Notes under the pieces: model-generated
Database searches by the model: none
Told to the model about the DNA's origin: nothing
What the model saw: the letters and a program-made list of their open reading frames with translations, nothing else
Shown: piece after piece, positions 7,649-15,623 of the stretch
Layout of the letters: each line of letters begins with the position of its first letter
Numbering within the stretch: the stretch's first letter is position 1
Made by a program: the position numbers and the translations under genes
Origin: Candidatus Nanopelagicales bacterium
Lineage (GTDB): Bacteria > Actinomycetota > Actinomycetes > S36-B12 > UBA5976
NCBI GenBank assembly: GCA_023257525.1
Contig: JALRCB010000007.1
Span: forward strand, 1 to 23,698
Direction: 5' to 3'
Length of the DNA: 23,698 nucleotides

Positions 7649-9445
7649 TTAAGCGTAAAGACCTTCAATGTCGCCTGCGAAATCCTGAACAATCAAATGT
7701 CTACGAATACTCATTTTTGGAGTTAAGTAGCCATTGTCAATTGTTAAATCTTCCGGCAAGATTACAAACTTCTTAATCGCTTCAGAATTCGAAACTGCTT
7801 CATTGGCAGCGTTAACTGCTTTCTGAACCAGAGCACGCACGTCTGCATTTTGAATCAAGTCAGACATCGGAGCAGATTCAATATTGTTAGCAGCCAAAAT
7901 CTGTGGCAAAGCATCTTGATCCAATGTGACCAATGCACCAATGTATGGCTTGTTGTCACCAACTACAACACACTGGCTGATGATCGGATTTGCCCGAAGT
8001 CGATCTTCAAGTACGGCAGGCGCAACATTCTTACCACCAGCGGTAACAATGAGTTCTTTCTTGCGACCGGTAATTCTCAAGTAGCCTTCACCATCAAGTT
8101 CACCAATGTCGCCAGTTCGGAACCAACCATCAGAGGTCATAGCCTCTGCGGTTGCCGCGTCGTTGTTCCAGTAACCAGCAAAGACGTGTGGTCCCTTTAG
8201 CAAGATCTCACCATCAGATTCAATGCGAGTACCGGTGCCTGGCAGTGGTCGACCAACTGAGCCAATCTTCAATGCTGAAGGCAAGTTAAGAGTGCTGCCA
8301 GCAGTTGTTTCAGTTAGACCGTAACCTTCCAGAATTATCAACCCAATACCTCGGTAAAAATGCCCTAACCGAGATCCGAGTGCAGCTCCACCGGAAATTG
8401 CGTGCGTCACTCGACCGCCCATTGCGTGGCGCAACTTGGAGTAAACCAACTTGTCGAAAAGTCCATGCTTAATAGATAGTCCCTTGGAAACGTGGCCGTG
8501 ATCAAGAGCCTCGCTATAGGCAATAGCAGTTGCTGCAGCTCGGTCAAATATTTTGCCTTTAACTGGGCTTGCTTCATGCGCCTTAGCAGCCGACCCATTA
8601 AAGACCTTTTCAAATACTCGAGGTACCGCTAGTAAGAACGTTGGCTTAAAGGAACCAAGATCCTTAAGTAATGCTGCCGGATTAGGGCAGTGACCGATCG
8701 TTACTTCGCCACGCAACATAGCAACTTGAATCAAACGTCCAAAAACGTGGGCAAGCGGCAAGAAGATAAGTGTGGAAGCTTCTGGAACGTCGAATACTTC
8801 TGGAACCGCCTTAACCAAAGTATCCACTTCAGCAATGAGGTTGCCATGCGTAATGATGCAGCCCTTTGGCCGGCCAGTAGTTCCCGAGGTGTAAATCAAA
8901 GTAGCTGGATCACTTGGACCAGCAGATGTGCGACGGGACTCAAGTTCAGAATCTGAAACGTTTGCACCTTTACGAGCTAATTCAGCCAAGACGTCGTCGC
9001 TGAAAATGTACGAGCGTGTCATGTGTGGAACTTTTGCCGCAATCGGTTGGAAGGCATGAGTGGTTCGCTGGGCTTCAAAGAAAGTAGCAACTACATGCGA
9101 ATCCGAAACGATCCATTCAACTTGCTCAGGCGAGGATGTTTCATAAATCGGAACTGTGACACATCCGGCGTACCAGATTGCGTAATCTGCCACAGTCCAT
9201 TCGTATCTAGTGCGAGACAGAATTGCGATGCGGTCTCCTGCATTTAGTCCCTCAGCGATTAAGCCTTTGGCAACAGTGCGGACCTGTTCCCGGAATTGCG
9301 CTGCAGTAATAGTGCTCCACTCATCATCAGTCTGGATATATACTGATGGAAACTGCGGATTTCGGGCAAACAGGTCTTCAATTTGATCAGTTACGTTTCC
9401 ACTTGAAACTGGTGGAATATTCGCTGGTACAGACAATTCGCGCAC
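7649..9445 (-). CDS. Long-chain acyl-CoA synthetase (FadD15-like)
   Basis: A 598-residue AMP-forming acyl-CoA ligase of normal length. It contains the P-loop LIYTSGTTGRPKG (about 183-195), the GYGLTETT motif, the GWFRTGDIG segment with the adenylate-binding Asp, and GRKKELIVTAGGKN, the hinge motif. It activates long-chain fatty acids with ATP and CoA. The neighbourhood (PimB', GT87, PlsC-type acyltransferase) matches the FadD15 locus of mycobacteria and suggests a role in supplying acyl-CoA for membrane or phosphatidylinositol-mannoside lipids, though substrate chain length is not visible. The start is a GTG at 9445-9443 with GGAAAGG eight bases upstream. Confidence 0.94.
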   Translation of the reverse strand: MRELSVPANIPPVSSGNVTDQIEDLFARNPQFPSVYIQTDDEWSTITAAQFREQVRTVAKGLIAEGLNAGDRIAILSRTRYEWTVADYAIWYAGCVTVPIYETSSPEQVEWIVSDSHVVATFFEAQRTTHAFQPIAAKVPHMTRSYIFSDDVLAELARKGANVSDSELESRRTSAGPSDPATLIYTSGTTGRPKGCIITHGNLIAEVDTLVKAVPEVFDVPEASTLIFLPLAHVFGRLIQVAMLRGEVTIGHCPNPAALLKDLGSFKPTFLLAVPRVFEKVFNGSAAKAHEASPVKGKIFDRAAATAIAYSEALDHGHVSKGLSIKHGLFDKLVYSKLRHAMGGRVTHAISGGAALGSRLGHFYRGIGLIILEGYGLTETTAGSTLNLPSALKIGSVGRPLPGTGTRIESDGEILLKGPHVFAGYWNNDAATAEAMTSDGWFRTGDIGELDGEGYLRITGRKKELIVTAGGKNVAPAVLEDRLRANPIISQCVVVGDNKPYIGALVTLDQDALPQILAANNIESAPMSDLIQNADVRALVQKAVNAANEAVSNSEAIKKFVILPEDLTIDNGYLTPKMSIRRHLIVQDFAGDIEGLYA

Positions 9446-9566
9446 TTTGGCACCTTTCCATAAAAAGCCTTAAGAGAGGGTAACCCAGGAAATCTAAATC
9501 TGGTCCCGAAACCACTAAAACTGACCATTTTCTAGGGCAGTAATTGCTGATACCGCTGACGTTGGC

Positions 9567-9572
9567 TACCGT
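9567..9572 (+). promoter_or_regulatory. -10 box of a probable leaderless promoter for the acyltransferase gene
   Basis: TACCGT is followed by six bases (AAGGGT) and the GTG at 9579. A TTGCTG at 9544-9549 lies 17 bases upstream and could be a -35. This is one of the more complete promoter-like arrangements in the window. Confidence 0.5.
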
Positions 9573-9578
9573 AAGGGT

Positions 9579-10271
9579 GTGTCTGAAAGCGATAAGTTTT
9601 ACAAGTTTCTGAAAAAGGTTGCCATTGGCCCGGCAATCGAAGTCGCATTTCACCCTTGGGTTGAAGGTCTAGAGAACATTCCAGAGACTGGCCCAGCTAT
9701 CTTGGCAAGTAATCACCTGTCTTTTTCTGACTCAATCTTTTTACCAATCGCAGTGCCACGAAAAATTACATTTATGGCTAAGAGTGAATACTTCGAAGGC
9801 CCTGGCGTTCGAGGTAAAGCAACTGCAGCATTCTTCCGAGGCGCCGGCCAAGTACCAGTTGATCGCACTGGTGGCAATGCCAGCACAGCTGCAATTAGTA
9901 CTGGGGTTCGCCTACTAAGCGAAGGACACTTGCTGGGAATTTATCCAGAAGGAACTAGATCATCAGACGGTCGGCTATACCGAGGTAAAACTGGGGTAGC
10001 ACGCATGGCACTGGAAGCGAGAGTTCCTGTCATTCCAGTTGCGATGATTAACACCGAGATGGTGCAACCAATTGGAAAGTCGCGTCCAAATTTTGGTGTT
10101 GAAGTTGGAATTCGAATTGGTGAACCACTTGATTTCTCGCGCTACTACGGAATGGAAGATGATCGCTTCGTTTTGCGTTCACTGACGGATGAAATCATGT
10201 ACCGAATTATGGATTTGTCGGGACAAGAGTATGTCGATAAATACGCATCACGATCTAAGCGTCCTGAATAA
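9579..10271 (+). CDS. PlsC-type 1-acylglycerol-3-phosphate acyltransferase family protein
   Basis: A 230-residue protein of the PlsC acyltransferase fold. The catalytic HX4D is at H46-D51 (NHLSFSD), the substrate-binding EGTR at 124-127 (YPEGTRSSDG), and a VPVIPV segment follows. Such enzymes acylate lysophosphatidate or related lipids at the inner membrane face. The equivalent gene in M. tuberculosis, Rv2182c, lies in the same neighbourhood, so a contribution to phospholipid or phosphatidylinositol-mannoside acylation is plausible. The start is GTG 9579 with the -10 box six bases before it. It is divergent from fadD across a 133-base gap and convergent with pfkA, where a hairpin sits. Confidence 0.9.
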   Translation: MSESDKFYKFLKKVAIGPAIEVAFHPWVEGLENIPETGPAILASNHLSFSDSIFLPIAVPRKITFMAKSEYFEGPGVRGKATAAFFRGAGQVPVDRTGGNASTAAISTGVRLLSEGHLLGIYPEGTRSSDGRLYRGKTGVARMALEARVPVIPVAMINTEMVQPIGKSRPNFGVEVGIRIGEPLDFSRYYGMEDDRFVLRSLTDEIMYRIMDLSGQEYVDKYASRSKRPE

Positions 10272-10293
10272 GCCTTAACTGGTTAGTGGCTTA
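10269..10293 (+). terminator. Candidate hairpin terminator between convergent genes
   Basis: TAAGCC (10269-10274) pairs with GGCTTA (10288-10293), with a further short TAA/TTA pairing inside the loop. On the plus strand ACAATTTTCC follows, a modest T-rich tract. It straddles the stop codon of the acyltransferase gene and the end of pfkA, so it could end transcription from the plus side; the minus-strand side has no T tract. Confidence 0.35.
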
Positions 10294-11503
10294 ACAATTT
10301 TCCTTTAGGCTGACCGATGTCGCTTAGCAAAGTATTAAACCAAGATTGCTCAGTATTAAATGGTTTTGCACCTGCAACTCGATCAAACTCACAGGCCCGA
10401 ATCACATTAGCCTGATCTTCATCTTGCCCAACAAGTCCACTAACGCCGTCTAACGCAGAACGAACTGCAACAACTGCGCAGTCTCTAATTAGCTCCTGAT
10501 CCTTTTTATTTGCTGGAGCTGAGCGCGAGTAGTAACCACTCTTTTGAACCAAGACTTTTTCCGCCCCGACCATCGGAGCGAACTGATCTGCAAACCAAGC
10601 GCCAGGGTTAATCTTGTCGATCTTCACGTGTCCGAATGGATCAAGTGGAATTTCTTCGCCACGGCTTTTCATTTCGGCAACTATCGAATCCACGCCAGCG
10701 CCCTCAGACAAAAATATGTTGACGTTTCCAACTTGATTCATAACTGAGCTAAGGCGCTTTGCTTCTGAAGCTAAATCAATTTCTAATTCTGGAACATAGA
10801 CCGCATGGACTTCACGATTTTGCCTTGCCACACCTAGTTCAGGTAGCCATTTCATGTCATCGAGTAAGCCGCGATAGGCAACTGCAGTTGCAGCCGTTAA
10901 CCAGCCGCAATGGCGTCCCATAACTTCATGCACAATCAACATCTTGGTATTTGAGCTGTGCTCGGAAACTATGTTGCTGAAATGGTGAGCACCTTCATCA
11001 GCGGCAGTCCAGGCACCAAGAGATTGCGCGATGGGGTAGACATCGTTATCAATTGTCTTTGGTAAGCCAACAACGCCAAGTCCGTAATTGTTCTTGGCTA
11101 AAAACGCTGCTAAATCTGCTGCCGCGGTATTGGTATCGTCGCCCCCAATTGTGTGCAGAACATCAACACCGTCCGCGATTAATTGATCGGCCGCCACTTG
11201 TTGTGGGTCTTGGCCTGGAGCCACCAAACCGCGCTTTACGCAGTCTTCGATATTGGTTAGCTTGACCCGGGAGTTACCAATTGGGCTGCCACCAAATGCC
11301 TGCAACAGATGGGCTTGGTTGCGAATTTCGGGCGTGATAGTGATTGAATCGCCCAACAAAAGTCCGCGATAACCATTGCGATAAGCAATGATTTCAACCT
11401 CTGGTGCCACTTTGGAGTATTCCTCAATCAGTGCGCCAACCGCCGAAGATAGACACGGAGCTAGTCCGCCCGCAGTAAGCAGTGCAACTTTTTTGATTGG
11501 CAT
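10283..11503 (-). CDS. pfkA: Phosphofructokinase, PPi-dependent type by active-site signature
   Basis: A 406-residue phosphofructokinase-family enzyme of glycolysis, interconverting fructose 6-phosphate and fructose 1,6-bisphosphate. GGDDT (120-124) has Asp where ATP-dependent enzymes usually have Gly, and PKTIDND (148-154) has Lys at the position that is Gly in GTIDND enzymes. These two changes are the accepted signature of pyrophosphate use, so PPi is the predicted phosphoryl donor. MGRHCGW is the substrate-binding MGR motif. The ATG start at 11503 lies six bases after TAGAAT. It is divergent from aroG across 82 bases. The donor assignment is an inference from residues, not measured. Confidence 0.92.
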   Translation of the reverse strand: MPIKKVALLTAGGLAPCLSSAVGALIEEYSKVAPEVEIIAYRNGYRGLLLGDSITITPEIRNQAHLLQAFGGSPIGNSRVKLTNIEDCVKRGLVAPGQDPQQVAADQLIADGVDVLHTIGGDDTNTAAADLAAFLAKNNYGLGVVGLPKTIDNDVYPIAQSLGAWTAADEGAHHFSNIVSEHSSNTKMLIVHEVMGRHCGWLTAATAVAYRGLLDDMKWLPELGVARQNREVHAVYVPELEIDLASEAKRLSSVMNQVGNVNIFLSEGAGVDSIVAEMKSRGEEIPLDPFGHVKIDKINPGAWFADQFAPMVGAEKVLVQKSGYYSRSAPANKKDQELIRDCAVVAVRSALDGVSGLVGQDEDQANVIRACEFDRVAGAKPFNTEQSWFNTLLSDIGQPKGKLLSH

Positions 11504-11509
11504 ATGGCA

Positions 11510-11515
11510 ATTCTA
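11510..11515 (-). promoter_or_regulatory. -10 box of a probable leaderless promoter for pfkA
   Basis: On the minus strand TAGAAT, one base off the TATAAT consensus, is followed by six bases (TGCCAT) and the ATG start. No Shine-Dalgarno is present. Together with the opposing aroG box at 11574-11579 this makes a compact divergent promoter region. Confidence 0.6.
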
Positions 11516-11573
11516 GTCGTGGGCTAGTTGTGCAATGGGATTTGCAGATTTAGTGAACCGCCAGAATCGCCAC

Positions 11574-11579
11574 TAATCT
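11574..11579 (+). promoter_or_regulatory. -10 box of a probable leaderless promoter for aroG
   Basis: TAATCT is followed by six bases (AGGGAT) and the GTG at 11586. TAGTGA at 11551-11556, 17 bases upstream, is at best a weak -35. Confidence 0.55.
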
Positions 11580-11585
11580 AGGGAT

Positions 11586-12914
11586 GTGAGTGAGATTTCT
11601 TGGCCTAATTTGCCAGCAGCCCAGCAACCTACCTGGCCAACTGCTGAGGGACTTGCCCATGCCCAGCAAATTTTGGCGACATTGCCACCACTAGTTTTCG
11701 CTGGCGAATGCGATGAACTTAAATCTCGACTGGCAGCTGCCACTAATGGCGATGCTTTTGTCTTGATGGGCGGGGACTGCGCCGAGACTTTTGTGGCTAA
11801 TACTGCCGACTCAATTCGGGCTCGCTTGAAGACTGTTCTTCAGATGGCAATCGTCTTGACTTATGGCGCGTCAATGCCGGTGGTAAAGATCGGTCGTATC
11901 GCCGGCCAGTACGGTAAGCCGCGCAGTTCATCGGAAGAAACCATCGATGGGGTTAGCCTTCCGTCTTACCGCGGTGATGCAGTAAATGGACTTGAGTTCA
12001 CAAAAGAGTCCCGCAAACCAGATCCGATGCGATTGGTTCAGACTTACCATGCAAGTGCCGCCACTTTGAATTTAGTGCGCGCCTTTACCCAAGGTGGGTA
12101 CGCAGATTTACGCCAGGTTCATTCTTGGAACCAAGACTTTGTAAGTGAATCAACACCTGGTAAGCGTTACGAGGAAATGGCGGCAGAGATTGATCGCGCC
12201 CTTTCATTCATGACGGCATGTGGCGCAGATCCCGAGGAATTTAAGCGCGCTGATTTCTACGCCAGCCACGAAGCACTGTTATTGGATTATGAGAAGCCTC
12301 TAACACGAGTCGATTCTCGAACTGGAAATCTTTATGACGTATCTGGTCACTTTGTTTGGGTTGGCGAGAGAACTCGCGAACTTGATGGCGCACACATTGA
12401 TTTCGTTTCAAAAATCAAGAATCCAATTGGCGTCAAGATTGGGCCAAAAACAGCCGAAGCTGACATCTTGGGATTACTTGAAAAGCTGAATCCAGAAAAG
12501 ATTCCAGGACGACTAATGTTTATAACCCGCATGGGTGCTGGCAATATCAGAAATGTGCTGCCTAAGTTAGTTGCTGCGGTGCAAAAAACAGATCATCCAG
12601 TTCTATGGGTTTGCGATCCGATGCACGGCAACACCACAGAAGCCGCATCTGGACACAAGACTCGATTGCTAGACGACGTTATTGACGAAGTTCGTGGCTT
12701 CTTTGAAGTACACAAGGCACAAGGAACACATCCAGGTGGAATTCATATTGAATTAACCGGAGATGATGTAACTGAATGCTTGGGTGGTATCGGGGGAGTT
12801 AGCGAAACTGATCTACCGTTTAGGTACGAGACTGCGTGCGACCCGAGACTAAATCGCATTCAAAGTTTGGACTTGGCTTTCCAGGTTGCAGACATGCTGC
12901 GGGATCGAAAGTAA
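11586..12914 (+). CDS. aroG: Class II 3-deoxy-7-phosphoheptulonate (DAHP) synthase
   Basis: A 442-residue class II (plant/mycobacterial type) DAHP synthase, which condenses phosphoenolpyruvate and erythrose 4-phosphate in the first step of the shikimate pathway. Signatures are an N-terminal WPNLPAAQQPTW segment, MGGDCAETF with the metal-ligand Cys, KIGRIAGQYGKPRS, LWVCDPMHGNT and the C-terminal GGIHIELTGDDVTECLGG. The length fits the family. The start is GTG 11586 with a -10 box six bases upstream. It is convergent with the pknL-like kinase with 4 bases between stops. The mycobacterial homologue Rv2178c also lies near pknL. Confidence 0.97.
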   Translation: MSEISWPNLPAAQQPTWPTAEGLAHAQQILATLPPLVFAGECDELKSRLAAATNGDAFVLMGGDCAETFVANTADSIRARLKTVLQMAIVLTYGASMPVVKIGRIAGQYGKPRSSSEETIDGVSLPSYRGDAVNGLEFTKESRKPDPMRLVQTYHASAATLNLVRAFTQGGYADLRQVHSWNQDFVSESTPGKRYEEMAAEIDRALSFMTACGADPEEFKRADFYASHEALLLDYEKPLTRVDSRTGNLYDVSGHFVWVGERTRELDGAHIDFVSKIKNPIGVKIGPKTAEADILGLLEKLNPEKIPGRLMFITRMGAGNIRNVLPKLVAAVQKTDHPVLWVCDPMHGNTTEAASGHKTRLLDDVIDEVRGFFEVHKAQGTHPGGIHIELTGDDVTECLGGIGGVSETDLPFRYETACDPRLNRIQSLDLAFQVADMLRDRK

Positions 12915-12918
12915 TTAA

Positions 12919-14811
12919 CTAAACAATTTCTAAAGTAATTACCGAGCCCTTTGGAGCCTTGGAACCACCTGCAGGATTCTGCGAGTAAACCTTATTCAAG
13001 ATAGCCACTGTGAGTTTGTTGACTACCTTCACTTGAAAACCAGCGCTCTGCAGCGTAGTTGTTGCGGTGGCCACATCCATGCCAACTACATTCGGCACAT
13101 CTACTAGAACTGGGCCTTTGCTGAGTACGACCTTAATAATGGTGCCCTTTGGAACCGTGGTCCCTGGAATTGGATCCGTGGAAAGAATTGTGCCAGCTAC
13201 GCTGTCATCAAAATCTTCTCGAGTCGTTTCCGTCGTTAGTCCAATAGCACCCAGTGTTGTTGTGGCATCTGTTATTAAGGTGCCGATAATTGGCGGAACT
13301 TCGACCGGAGCAGGACCTTTGGAAACCAAGATTGTGACAGGGGTTTCTCGCTTAACTGATGTGCCACCAACTGGATCCGTACTGACAACTTTTCCAACTG
13401 GAATCACTTCATCAAAAACTTCATTCGTAGCAGAGATAACTAGTGTTAATGCCTCCAGCGCAGAAGTTGCATCCTTTGGATCTTGTCCAGTTAAGTCAGA
13501 CGGAATTAAGTAACGCTCTTGTCCTTTCGAAACGATAAGTGTGACCGGCGAACCTTTTCGAGCATTTTCACCACTTGCCGGGTCAGTTCTAATGACAACT
13601 CCGGCCGGAATGTCTTCGGAAAATTCTTCAACGACTTCAACACCAAGTTCTAGTGGAGCCAAGATAACGGTTGCTTCATCAACAGTTAATGAACTTACGG
13701 GAGGCACAACTTCGTAACTGCCAGTGAATTGATACCAAGTTCCGCCACCTACCAAAAGTGCCAGGATCAAAAGTAGCGGAGCCCATTTTCGACCCTTAGG
13801 CTTTGTCGAACTTTCACGATGCACGCCGCTGGGTCCAACTCCTGGATTTGGTTTTTGTAGTGGGACTGCGCCAGTAGCTCGGTGCGCACCCCGAACTGGA
13901 GTTGGAATCACTTGCGTGTTCTGTAGCGGAAGTGCTGTGGTGAGGGCTTCGGCACGGGGGACTGCCGAAATAGCGCGCACCACGCCATCACGAAACTCTC
14001 GGGCACTTTGAATTCGCTCAGTTGGTGACTTTCTGGTGGCCGCAAGAACTAAATGATCGACTGCAGGCGGAACATCAGGCTGGATTGAACTTGGCGCTGA
14101 CACACTGCTGTTGACATGTTGGTATGCGACTTCAAGCGGCGAAGATCCAGTAAATGGCACTAGTCCAGTAAGCATTTCGTAAAGCAAGATGCCGCACGAG
14201 TAAACATCTGATCTTTGATCAACGGCAAGTTGCTGAACTTGTTCAGGCGAAAGGTAAGCCATAGTGCCAAGCAGAACTGCGCCAGTGGAATCGCTGACCG
14301 GAGTGTCATTGATAACTCTTGCTAAACCAAAATCTGTAACTTTGATGTGGCCATCGTGCGTGATCAAGACATTTTCTGGCTTGATATCTCGATGAACGAA
14401 TCCAGCGTCATGAGCTGAACTTAATCCGGCAAGTACGGAACTTATGATCTCCAAGGCGTGAGCACTGGTAAATGGTCCAGATTGCGCCATGATTTCGCGA
14501 ATAGTTCTGCCTTGTACGAATTCCATTACCAAGAATGGGAAGCCTTCACTTATTCCTTGATCGTGAACTGCAACGACATTTGGATGAGTTAAGGCTGCCG
14601 TTGCACGTGCCTCTTGGGTAAAGCGATCTACAAAATCTGGGTCATTAACCAAAATGCCACCGAGTACTTTGAGAGCTACGGTTCGGCCGAGCCTTAAGTC
14701 AGTGCCACGATAAACCGTGGCCATTCCGCCACGTGCGATCAGCTCATCGACGCTGTAGCGTCCCTCCAAAACCTTGCCCAAAAGGGGATCTAGGTTTTGC
14801 GAATCAGTCAC
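12919..14811 (-). CDS. pknL: PknL-position Ser/Thr protein kinase with four PASTA repeats
   Basis: A 630-residue receptor kinase. Residues about 19-280 form a Hanks-type kinase: the Gly-rich loop ARGGMATVY (26-34), Lys48, HRD 140-142 with KPEN, DFG 160-162, and the activation-loop TMAYLSPEQ. A Pro-rich linker leads to one membrane helix (about 343-360) and four extracellular PASTA repeats (about 366 to the end), the domains that bind muropeptides or lipid II in other kinases. All catalytic residues are present. The gene sits between aroG and the MptA-type gene, as pknL does in mycobacteria, but M. tuberculosis PknL lacks PASTA domains, so the name rests on position. The start is a GTG six bases after TAGAAT. 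Confidence 0.9.
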   Translation of the reverse strand: MTDSQNLDPLLGKVLEGRYSVDELIARGGMATVYRGTDLRLGRTVALKVLGGILVNDPDFVDRFTQEARATAALTHPNVVAVHDQGISEGFPFLVMEFVQGRTIREIMAQSGPFTSAHALEIISSVLAGLSSAHDAGFVHRDIKPENVLITHDGHIKVTDFGLARVINDTPVSDSTGAVLLGTMAYLSPEQVQQLAVDQRSDVYSCGILLYEMLTGLVPFTGSSPLEVAYQHVNSSVSAPSSIQPDVPPAVDHLVLAATRKSPTERIQSAREFRDGVVRAISAVPRAEALTTALPLQNTQVIPTPVRGAHRATGAVPLQKPNPGVGPSGVHRESSTKPKGRKWAPLLLILALLVGGGTWYQFTGSYEVVPPVSSLTVDEATVILAPLELGVEVVEEFSEDIPAGVVIRTDPASGENARKGSPVTLIVSKGQERYLIPSDLTGQDPKDATSALEALTLVISATNEVFDEVIPVGKVVSTDPVGGTSVKRETPVTILVSKGPAPVEVPPIIGTLITDATTTLGAIGLTTETTREDFDDSVAGTILSTDPIPGTTVPKGTIIKVVLSKGPVLVDVPNVVGMDVATATTTLQSAGFQVKVVNKLTVAILNKVYSQNPAGGSKAPKGSVITLEIV

Positions 14812-14817
14812 TGCTTC

Positions 14818-14823
14818 ATTCTA
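14818..14823 (-). promoter_or_regulatory. -10 box of a probable leaderless promoter for the PASTA kinase
   Basis: On the minus strand TAGAAT is followed by six bases (GAAGCA) and the GTG start at 14811. It is the same hexamer as the pfkA box. No convincing -35 is visible. Confidence 0.6.
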
Positions 14824-14892
14824 GATGCCGACACTAAAACTCGTCTCTGCGCCACGACAAGGTAGATTTAGTAGCAACCGGAAGTGAGTCTC

Positions 14893-15228
14893 ATGTCGAA
14901 GTTCGCCTATTTGAGTGTTCTTTTAGGCTGCCTTGTGGGAACTGCTTGGCTTGAGTTTTTTCTGCGCACCAAGGTTTACCGAAGAGCGGTTCGCTTGATT
15001 CTTACGATTTTTCCGGTGGTTGTAGTTTTCTCAATTTGGGATGCGTACGCGATCGCGCAAGGACACTGGACTTTTGACCCACGTTATGTAACTGGAATAA
15101 CTACGGTCGCAAATATCCCACTGGATGAGATTTTGTTTTTCATTGTGATTCCGATCTGTGCAATTTTGTCATTTGAAGCGGTAAGAAGTGCCCGTAACTG
15201 GGAAGCCGGGGACGAGGAAACCAAATGA
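14893..15228 (+). CDS. crtYc: CrtYc, lycopene cyclase subunit
   Basis: A 111-residue membrane protein with three predicted helices, one half of the actinobacterial heterodimeric lycopene cyclase. Characteristic residues are IWDAYAIAQGHWTFDPRYVTG and, before the third helix, IPLDEILFFIVIP. With CrtYd it cyclises the ends of lycopene to give beta (or epsilon) rings; which ring cannot be told here. I chose the ATG at 14893, which has GGAAG eight bases upstream; the in-frame GTG at 14884 would add three residues. A possible -10 (TAGATT, 14863-14868) faces the kinase promoter. The stop overlaps the crtYd start (ATGA). Confidence 0.9.
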   Translation: MSKFAYLSVLLGCLVGTAWLEFFLRTKVYRRAVRLILTIFPVVVVFSIWDAYAIAQGHWTFDPRYVTGITTVANIPLDEILFFIVIPICAILSFEAVRSARNWEAGDEETK

Positions 15229-15623
15229 CTTACACGCAATTGGCAGTACTTGCTGTTTTAATCGCAATCGTTTTGGATCTTTATGTTTTCAAAACGAAAT
15301 TACTCCGACGTAGAGTTTTTTGGGTTTCATATTCAATTGTGGTTTTCTTCCAATTGGTCACTAATGGAATATTGACCGGTTTCGGAATTGTGGAATATGA
15401 CGGAGCTGCAATCATCGGTTCAACTACACCACAAGATGAACCGCCGACGTTTATTGGTGATGGAAGACTAATTTACGCCCCAATTGAGGATTTACTCTTC
15501 GGCTTTAGCCTCGTAGTGCTGTCGTTAATCATTTGGATATGGCTTGGCAAGAAGGGCATACAACGTGAGCCAATGGCAGGGCCACCAAGAAAAAGCGTTC
15601 ATCGCCTTCTCGGAATTAAATAG
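15225..15623 (+). CDS. crtYd: CrtYd, lycopene cyclase subunit
   Basis: A 132-residue membrane protein, the second half of the heterodimeric lycopene cyclase. It has three to four hydrophobic segments, the TNGILTGFGIVEYD segment, and YAPIEDLLFGFSL, which mirrors the PxDE/PxED motif of CrtYc. The ATG overlaps the crtYc TGA by one codon phase (ATGA), so the two subunits are translationally coupled. The C-terminal tail is basic and cytoplasmic. The stop lies inside the end of convergent crtB (8-base overlap). Together the pair would turn lycopene into gamma- or beta-carotene, the usual precursor of retinal where a cleavage dioxygenase exists; none is in this window. Confidence 0.9.
   Translation: MTYTQLAVLAVLIAIVLDLYVFKTKLLRRRVFWVSYSIVVFFQLVTNGILTGFGIVEYDGAAIIGSTTPQDEPPTFIGDGRLIYAPIEDLLFGFSLVVLSLIIWIWLGKKGIQREPMAGPPRKSVHRLLGIK

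Noticed and set aside
12908..12941. Ten-base direct repeat AAAGTAATTA at 12908 and 12932, between the ends of aroG and the kinase
   Set aside because: It is short, AT-rich and lies across two stop codons; chance is a sufficient explanation and there is no sign of an attachment site.
13067..13513. A 148-residue open frame on the plus strand within the kinase gene
   Set aside because: It is the antisense of the PASTA repeats; its Thr/Ser/Val-rich composition mirrors them, and it has no family resemblance or plausible start signal.
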